Positions 6,121 to 9,062 of a stretch of 9,062 nucleotides of DNA are shown piece by piece; the first letter of the stretch is position 1; each line of letters begins with the position of its first letter. Position numbers and translations under genes: made by a program. Origin of the DNA: Nitrososphaerota archaeon (GTDB taxonomy: Archaea > Thermoproteota > Nitrososphaeria > Nitrososphaerales > Nitrosopumilaceae); assembly GCA_016200035.1 (NCBI GenBank), contig JACQFM010000056.1:1-9062 (forward strand), written 5' to 3'. Under the pieces are notes generated by a model that was not told where the DNA came from, did no database searches, and saw nothing but the letters and a program-made list of their open reading frames with translations.

Positions 6121-6534
6121 CTACTGCAAAAACCTAGGAATTTTTTTGAGTATGTGCGATAGAGAGATTCTTCCAGGTCCTACTACAATAACAGCTAGGC
6201 TTGTTGCCAACAATAGGAGATCGTATTCAACTCCTCGTTGACCGGTCAAACTAGCTGCTTGTTTTACGTGGAATATCGCACCCAGCATATCGATAGCTAA
6301 AATTGAGGCAGCAATTCTTGTAAGTAGCCCTACAATTAGCATAATCCCCCCCATGAATTCGGCTAGAGCTATTGGATACTGCATTGCAGCAGGCACCCCA
6401 ATATTTGCAAGAAAATTGAGAAAGCCTGGATCGAATTTTGGAAAACCATGCACTATGAAGATTGTTCCTACGACTGCTCTGATCCCAAAATGCGTTATGT
6501 CATGAAGTATGTGTTCTCGTATTTTTGCATCCAT
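6121..6534 (-). CDS. DoxX-family membrane protein
   Basis: A 137-residue four-helix membrane protein of the DoxX family. TM segments lie at about 15-32, 54-72, 75-92 and 104-120. Typical residues are IVHGFPKF (27-34) in the first helix region, the AEFMGGIMLIVGLLTR segment (58-73) and the C-terminal GVEYDLLLLA...VGPGRIS block (101-124). The family is named after the small subunit of a thiosulfate:quinone oxidoreductase, but most members have no proven enzyme activity and many are tied to redox or envelope stress. ATG at 6532-6534 is chosen over the upstream ATG at 6595-6597 because the longer form would include the promoter and operator, while the shorter start has GGGAG six bases before it. 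The gene is divergent from the PepSY gene and shares with it a 105-base region containing one TAACAANGTTA operator. Confidence 0.88.
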   Translation of the reverse strand: MDAKIREHILHDITHFGIRAVVGTIFIVHGFPKFDPGFLNFLANIGVPAAMQYPIALAEFMGGIMLIVGLLTRIAASILAIDMLGAIFHVKQAASLTGQRGVEYDLLLLATSLAVIVVGPGRISLSHILKKIPRFLQ

Positions 6535-6561
6535 AATATTCTCCCTAGCGGTATATAGTAA

Positions 6562-6572
6562 ATAAATTAAAA
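6562..6572 (-). promoter_or_regulatory. TATA-like element of the doxX-like gene
   Basis: TTTTAATTTAT on the minus strand, about 33 bases before the ATG at 6534, with the operator at 6578-6590 about 17 bases upstream (centre to centre). Confidence 0.45.
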
Positions 6573-6577
6573 GTATA

Positions 6578-6590
6578 GTAACTTTGTTAC
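6578..6590. promoter_or_regulatory. Operator copy, TAACAANGTTA type, between doxX-like and PepSY genes
   Basis: GTAACAAAGTTAC on the minus strand, a perfect 5-base inverted repeat with a 3-base spacer. The TAACAAAGTTA core is identical to the one at 5762-5772. It lies between two divergent promoters, about 17 bases from the doxX TATA and about 31 bases from the PepSY TATA, so a bound protein could affect both genes. Confidence 0.7.
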
Positions 6591-6610
6591 CTATCATTAG
6601 TCAGCAACGG

Positions 6611-6620
6611 TTTTAATAAT
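6611..6620 (+). promoter_or_regulatory. TATA-like element of the PepSY protein gene
   Basis: TTTTAATAAT centred about 25 bases before the ATG at 6640, the spacing of a leaderless archaeal transcript. No Shine-Dalgarno is visible before this ATG, which fits. Confidence 0.55.
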
Positions 6621-6639
6621 ACATGCTCTAGTTGACCTA

Positions 6640-7170
6640 ATGACAAATCAAGTCATCAAAAATAAGAAGCTCGTCATAGCAGCTGCCGTGACAGTTGGTG
6701 TGATCGCAGCAGCCCTTTTGGCATTCTCGCCGCTCTTGGCAAGTGCACAGACTGCTCCTGAGAACAAATCACCACCCCAGATAACCGGTTCTGTTGACGT
6801 AGGAAAGACGATGAAGAACTTAATCAAAGAAGGTCGAAACATATCGTTTTCAGATGCAGTTTCTACTGCAGAAAAAAAGATTACCAACGGGGTAGCTGTT
6901 GGAGGTCACCTTGGCATAGTACAAGGATTTCTGGTCTACACGATCGTTGTACAAGACCAGCAAGCCGATAAGACATACGCAGTAATTGTAGACGCAGGTA
7001 ACGGTCAGGTGCTGTATACATCAGAAGGCCATCAGATGAAATCATTTGGAGGCATGTTTGGAGATGGTGGTATGTCATGTCATGGTCATGGATTTGGTCA
7101 ACGCGGTATGCATCAAGGTCAATCTATGCCTGAGCAACCTCAATCACAAAATCAACCAGGCCAGAGTTGA
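6640..7170 (+). CDS. Secreted PepSY-domain protein with His/Met-rich tail
   Basis: A 176-residue exported protein. A basic N-terminus is followed by a hydrophobic segment (about 11-33) and an ASA/Q signal-peptidase-like site after residue 36. One PepSY domain covers about 69-130: a helix over FSDAVSTAEKKI, then strands over GFLVYTIVVQD and KTYAVIVDAGNGQVLYTSEG, the last being the typical 'VDaGNGqVL' end of the domain. The C-terminal tail (about 135-176) is Gly/Gln-rich and holds M139, M145, C147, H148, H150, M157, H158 and M163, a set of possible soft-metal ligands. PepSY domains usually bind or inhibit proteins outside the membrane. The gene is divergent from doxX with one shared operator, has a leaderless-type promoter, and is followed by T-rich terminators. 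A role in copper or envelope homeostasis is suggested by the tail but unproven. Confidence 0.85.
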   Translation: MTNQVIKNKKLVIAAAVTVGVIAAALLAFSPLLASAQTAPENKSPPQITGSVDVGKTMKNLIKEGRNISFSDAVSTAEKKITNGVAVGGHLGIVQGFLVYTIVVQDQQADKTYAVIVDAGNGQVLYTSEGHQMKSFGGMFGDGGMSCHGHGFGQRGMHQGQSMPEQPQSQNQPGQS

Positions 7171-7178
7171 TTTCTCCC

Positions 7179-7198
7179 TTTTTTAATTTCATTTTTTT
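7179..7198 (+). terminator. T-tract transcription terminator after the PepSY gene
   Basis: Two T-runs, T6 at 7179-7184 and T7 at 7192-7198, begin nine bases after the stop codon, as expected for intrinsic archaeal termination. The minus-strand gene ending at 7218 converges here, but the complement is A-rich, so it serves only the plus strand. Confidence 0.65.
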
Positions 7199-7217
7199 AC
7201 TCTGAAGATAGAAGATA

Positions 7218-7589
7218 TTATTTTAGTCGCAGGCGCTTATCAAGAATACGAAGTTCTCTAATATCAGTAATCTCTACAGCATCACTTCTTGTGATTAATC
7301 TTGACAGCTTAGGATTCGCTTCCTTTCCTAACTTCATTACCATCTTTCCTTTGTGAGATATACGTAGCGTGATGTTTTGTTCTTTTAGTTTTTCCGCAAA
7401 TTTTTTGGCCTCACTTAGTTTGGTAAATATTTCCTGAGTTGAAGGAATGTTAGAAGAGAAATCTATTATATCTATGATTTTGTCGTTACCATCAGCAACT
7501 ATCTTCAAGGAATTTTTTCCGTTTTCACTCACATGAAGGCTGCCAGTCTTAATACCTTTTAGTAACTTGAGTGATAGTTCGTCAAGCAT
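7218..7589 (-). CDS. Uncharacterised small protein (123 aa)
   Basis: I do not recognise the family. The soluble 123-residue product has no signal peptide, TM segment or Cys. It appears to be alpha/beta: an N-terminal helix (about 1-13), strands around SLHVSE and SLKIVADG, a central amphipathic, Lys-rich helix (about 51-70, TQEIFTKLSEAKKFAEKLKE), then strands over ITLRISHKG and KMVMKLG and a basic C-terminus ending RILDKRLRLK. The high Lys/Arg content (predicted basic) would allow nucleic acid binding, but no known motif is visible. It starts nine bases after the 64-residue gene on the same strand, so the two probably form an operon. Confidence 0.75.
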   Translation of the reverse strand: MLDELSLKLLKGIKTGSLHVSENGKNSLKIVADGNDKIIDIIDFSSNIPSTQEIFTKLSEAKKFAEKLKEQNITLRISHKGKMVMKLGKEANPKLSRLITRSDAVEITDIRELRILDKRLRLK

Positions 7590-7598
7590 TGCACAGCT

Positions 7599-7793
7599 CT
7601 AGCCTGCAGTGATTGTTATCTTGCCATTAATCTTTACTTTAACTGGGGGAAGGCTGATGCCCTTGTCTTCAGACGAAGTCTCGCTTTCAAATGTCAGCCC
7701 ATTAAATTCATAGGTAATAGAAGCGTGCTTTTCAGTCAGTCTCTCAAGAACTTCGGCAAGAAGAGTAATCCATTCTTTTTCTTTTGATACCAT
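7599..7793 (-). CDS. Uncharacterised small protein (64 aa)
   Basis: I do not recognise the family. The 64 residues comprise an amphipathic helix (about 4-21, EKEWITLLAEVLERLTEK) followed by beta-strands over ASITYEFNGLTFES and, after a polar loop, VKVKINGKITITAG. It has no Cys, signal or TM segment. ATG at 7791-7793 is supported by a TATA-like element 25 bases upstream, indicating a leaderless transcript. It is followed after nine bases by the 123-residue gene, which likely encodes a partner. Length and simple fold suggest a small protein-binding module; function cannot be stated. Confidence 0.7.
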   Translation of the reverse strand: MVSKEKEWITLLAEVLERLTEKHASITYEFNGLTFESETSSEDKGISLPPVKVKINGKITITAG

Positions 7794-7814
7794 GTACTAG
7801 AATTGGCAATTATT

Positions 7815-7822
7815 GTATTAAA
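7815..7822 (-). promoter_or_regulatory. TATA-like element of the 64-aa/123-aa gene pair
   Basis: TTTAATAC on the minus strand, centred about 25 bases before the ATG at 7793, in the 40-base gap after the UPF0201 gene. It indicates a separate, leaderless promoter for the pair. Confidence 0.5.
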
Positions 7823-7833
7823 GCAAATCTGGA

Positions 7834-8247
7834 TTATTCTACAAATTCCGGTACAAGCCAGTCAATTATCCTCTCAAGGTTTTTTGAATGAAGTATTACC
7901 TTGATCGGACCCAAAGGTGATTCTTCCGCTTCGTCGCAGATGGCGGTTACATTTACAAATGCAGCTTGCTTGTTCAGATAAAACCACGTTGTCTCTCCTT
8001 TGTGGTGAAATCTCAACTGACGTCTGTAAGTGGATATGACGCCACGGGATCTTACCGTATCATAGATTTTTGATAGAGATTGGAGATTGTTTGAGGTACC
8101 CTTGATGCTGCCGTCTTCGTACTTGAAATTTACGTCTACAAGTATGTTGGATACTGCCTGCTGCACCTTATCAGGATCTTCTGAAGGATTGACTGCACCG
8201 TATGCCTCTATCTTGCAAGCAATTTGTGGAACTTTCACTTCATCCAT
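7834..8247 (-). CDS. UPF0201 family protein
   Basis: A 137-residue archaeal protein of the UPF0201 family (PF01877, RNA-binding-like fold). The family signature is easy to follow: NPSEDPDKVQQAVSNI near the N-terminus (20-35), a middle segment YDTVRSRGVISTYRRQL, then TTWFYLNKQAAFVN and SPLGPIKVIL in the second half. The biochemical role is not established; RNA binding is proposed from the fold. The gene overlaps the upstream UPF0200 gene by 13 bases, so the two are co-transcribed and probably translationally coupled. In some archaea the two are fused into one UPF0200/UPF0201 polypeptide, which supports a shared job. Start ATG at 8245-8247. Confidence 0.9.
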   Translation of the reverse strand: MDEVKVPQIACKIEAYGAVNPSEDPDKVQQAVSNILVDVNFKYEDGSIKGTSNNLQSLSKIYDTVRSRGVISTYRRQLRFHHKGETTWFYLNKQAAFVNVTAICDEAEESPLGPIKVILHSKNLERIIDWLVPEFVE

Positions 8248-8783
8248 CCTTTGATGATATTATAAGCTGCATCTATGAGCTGCGGAATAGTTAGGCTGTT
8301 GTTAGAGATAGTCTCGTCTGCAAGTGCGATTGACTCACTCATGCCAACTCCCATCTCTCTTGAATCGCGTTTTGCAAAGTCTTTTCTGTCCACCGGAGCA
8401 TCTAATCTACCGCGGCCTGACAAGAAACCAAATCTGGTCTGGGCAGAAGCATGAATTGCAAGAATCTTGACTGTGCCAAATTTTTTCAAGACCTCTACCT
8501 CTGCAATAGACCTTACTCCGTCGATAATTACTACGTTTGATTTTGAGTTTGCAATCTGATCTTTTATCAGCTCAGCTACCGCGCCCTGTCCGTTTTTCTC
8601 GCGCAGCTCAAGCATCAATTTGCCAAGATTTTCTCCATTTGGTTCAAGCTTTCTTCTAATAGCTTCGGCACGTACCGCATCGCCCATCGTTATTTTTTCA
8701 AATCCTTTTGACTTTAGAGCCTCAGCTATGGTGGTCTTGCCGGCTCCAGGCATTCCAGTAAGACAGACTATTAGTTTTGACAT
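8235..8783 (-). CDS. UPF0200 family P-loop kinase-like protein
   Basis: A 182-residue P-loop protein related to nucleoside/dephospho-CoA kinases, matching the archaeal UPF0200 family. Walker A is GMPGAGKT (10-17). A hydrophobic strand with NVVIIDGVRS (83-92) supplies D88 and R91, as in kinases of this fold. A lid-like segment with FLSGRGR and RKDFAKRDSRE follows (120-143). The phosphoryl acceptor is unknown and kinase activity is inferred. ATG at 8781-8783 is chosen because GMPGAGKT then sits ten residues in, as usual. The upstream in-frame ATG at 8826-8828 lies inside the TATA element and would add 15 residues. The presumed TATA gives a leader of about 20 bases. The gene is first of the pair with UPF0201 and divergent from thpR, with which it seems to share one TATA box. 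Confidence 0.88.
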   Translation of the reverse strand: MSKLIVCLTGMPGAGKTTIAEALKSKGFEKITMGDAVRAEAIRRKLEPNGENLGKLMLELREKNGQGAVAELIKDQIANSKSNVVIIDGVRSIAEVEVLKKFGTVKILAIHASAQTRFGFLSGRGRLDAPVDRKDFAKRDSREMGVGMSESIALADETISNNSLTIPQLIDAAYNIIKGWMK

Positions 8784-8826
8784 AATTGCAAACCTGCCTT
8801 TCCAATCTATGAAGATACCGGAAATC

Positions 8827-8834
8827 ATATAAAC
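8827..8834. promoter_or_regulatory. Shared bidirectional TATA element (UPF0200 gene and thpR)
   Basis: ATATAAAC on the plus strand (GTTTATAT on the minus). Its centre is about 25 bases before the thpR ATG (8855), fitting a leaderless transcript, and about 47 bases before the UPF0200 ATG (8783), fitting a leader of about 20 bases. No second TATA is obvious in the 71-base gap. Confidence 0.5.
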
Positions 8835-8854
8835 ACACGCTCAAAAAATTTGTA

Positions 8855-9062
8855 ATGCGCACTTTTGTTGCCGCCGAGATTAGTGACGAGAAAGTTCTAA
8901 ATTCTATTGCAAAGCTGCAATCTGAGATCAAGATAAAGGCAAAGCCAGTAAGCAAACAAAACATGCACTTTACACTACTTTTTCTTGGGGAGATATCAGA
9001 TGAGATGGCCAAAAAAGTGATGGAATCGTTGAGTACTGTTTCCTTTAGTCCAATTGAAGTGA
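8855..9062 (+). CDS. thpR: RNA 2',3'-cyclic phosphodiesterase (2'-5' RNA ligase family), 5' part
   Basis: The first 69 codons of a gene that runs off the right edge. The N-terminus MRTFVAAEISDE and the first catalytic motif HFTL (HxTx, H38 and T40) followed by LFLGEI are typical of the ThpR/LigT branch of the 2H phosphoesterases. Full-length relatives have about 180-190 residues and a second HxTx motif in the missing half. These enzymes hydrolyse 2',3'-cyclic phosphate ends of RNA and can ligate tRNA halves with a 2'-5' bond in vitro. ATG at 8855-8857 is about 25 bases after the TATA element, so the transcript is probably leaderless. In archaea the gene often lies near other RNA-processing genes; the CCA-adding enzyme gene might follow, but this is not visible. 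Confidence 0.92.
   Translation, partial: MRTFVAAEISDEKVLNSIAKLQSEIKIKAKPVSKQNMHFTLLFLGEISDEMAKKVMESLSTVSFSPIEV

Noticed and set aside
6535..6597. Longer doxX start adding 21 residues
   Set aside because: It would place the TATA and part of the intergenic control region inside the coding sequence, and the downstream ATG has a good ribosome site.
8784..8828. Longer UPF0200 start adding 15 residues
   Set aside because: The ATG lies in the TATA element itself, and family members begin just before the P-loop strand.

Overview
The window looks like chromosomal DNA from a low-GC ammonia-oxidising archaeon of the Nitrososphaerota (Thaumarchaeota), probably Nitrosopumilales-like. I infer this from protein style, not from a search. 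The signs are archaeal UPF0200 and UPF0201 proteins encoded next to each other, an archaeal ThpR-type RNA cyclic phosphodiesterase, a short winged-helix regulator of the kind common in these archaea, a COG1361-like surface protein in an ABC exporter operon, small orphan proteins, and AT-rich TATA elements about 25 bases before start codons (leaderless genes). Almost every base is accounted for, and no gene-free stretch exceeds 300 bases. I saw no rRNA, tRNA, CRISPR array or insertion sequence.

Layout. Positions 1-115 hold no convincing gene but contain a 22-base near-palindrome. A TTG-started, membrane-anchored protein with a Pro/Thr-rich stalk lies at 116-826 (minus). A 54-residue LIM-like zinc-finger protein lies at 970-1134 (minus). 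From 5205 down to 1201 (minus) runs a three-gene ABC exporter operon: MacB/LolD-type ATPase, large secreted beta-sandwich protein with a C-terminal membrane anchor, and MacB/FtsX-type permease. The permease is interrupted by one in-frame TGA at a normally conserved glycine. Positions 5318-6534 (minus) hold a two-TM protein of unknown function, a winged-helix regulator and a DoxX-family membrane protein. A secreted PepSY-domain protein with a His/Met-rich tail diverges from doxX at 6640-7170 (plus). Positions 7218-7793 hold two small orphan proteins. Positions 7834-8783 hold the UPF0201/UPF0200 pair. At 8855 a truncated thpR gene begins and runs off the right edge; it shares a TATA element with the UPF0200 gene.

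The main discovery candidate is a local regulon. The 11-mer TAACAANGTTA, the core of an inverted repeat, occurs four times and only in intergenic or gene-end positions: before doxX/PepSY, before the two-TM protein, and as a tandem pair before the ABC exporter operon. Each time it sits about 17-20 bases upstream of the presumed TATA element of a minus-strand gene. The winged-helix gene lies in the middle of these targets, and its stop codon falls inside one operator. I infer that this regulator controls a cell-envelope response module made of the exporter, DoxX, the PepSY protein and the two-TM protein.
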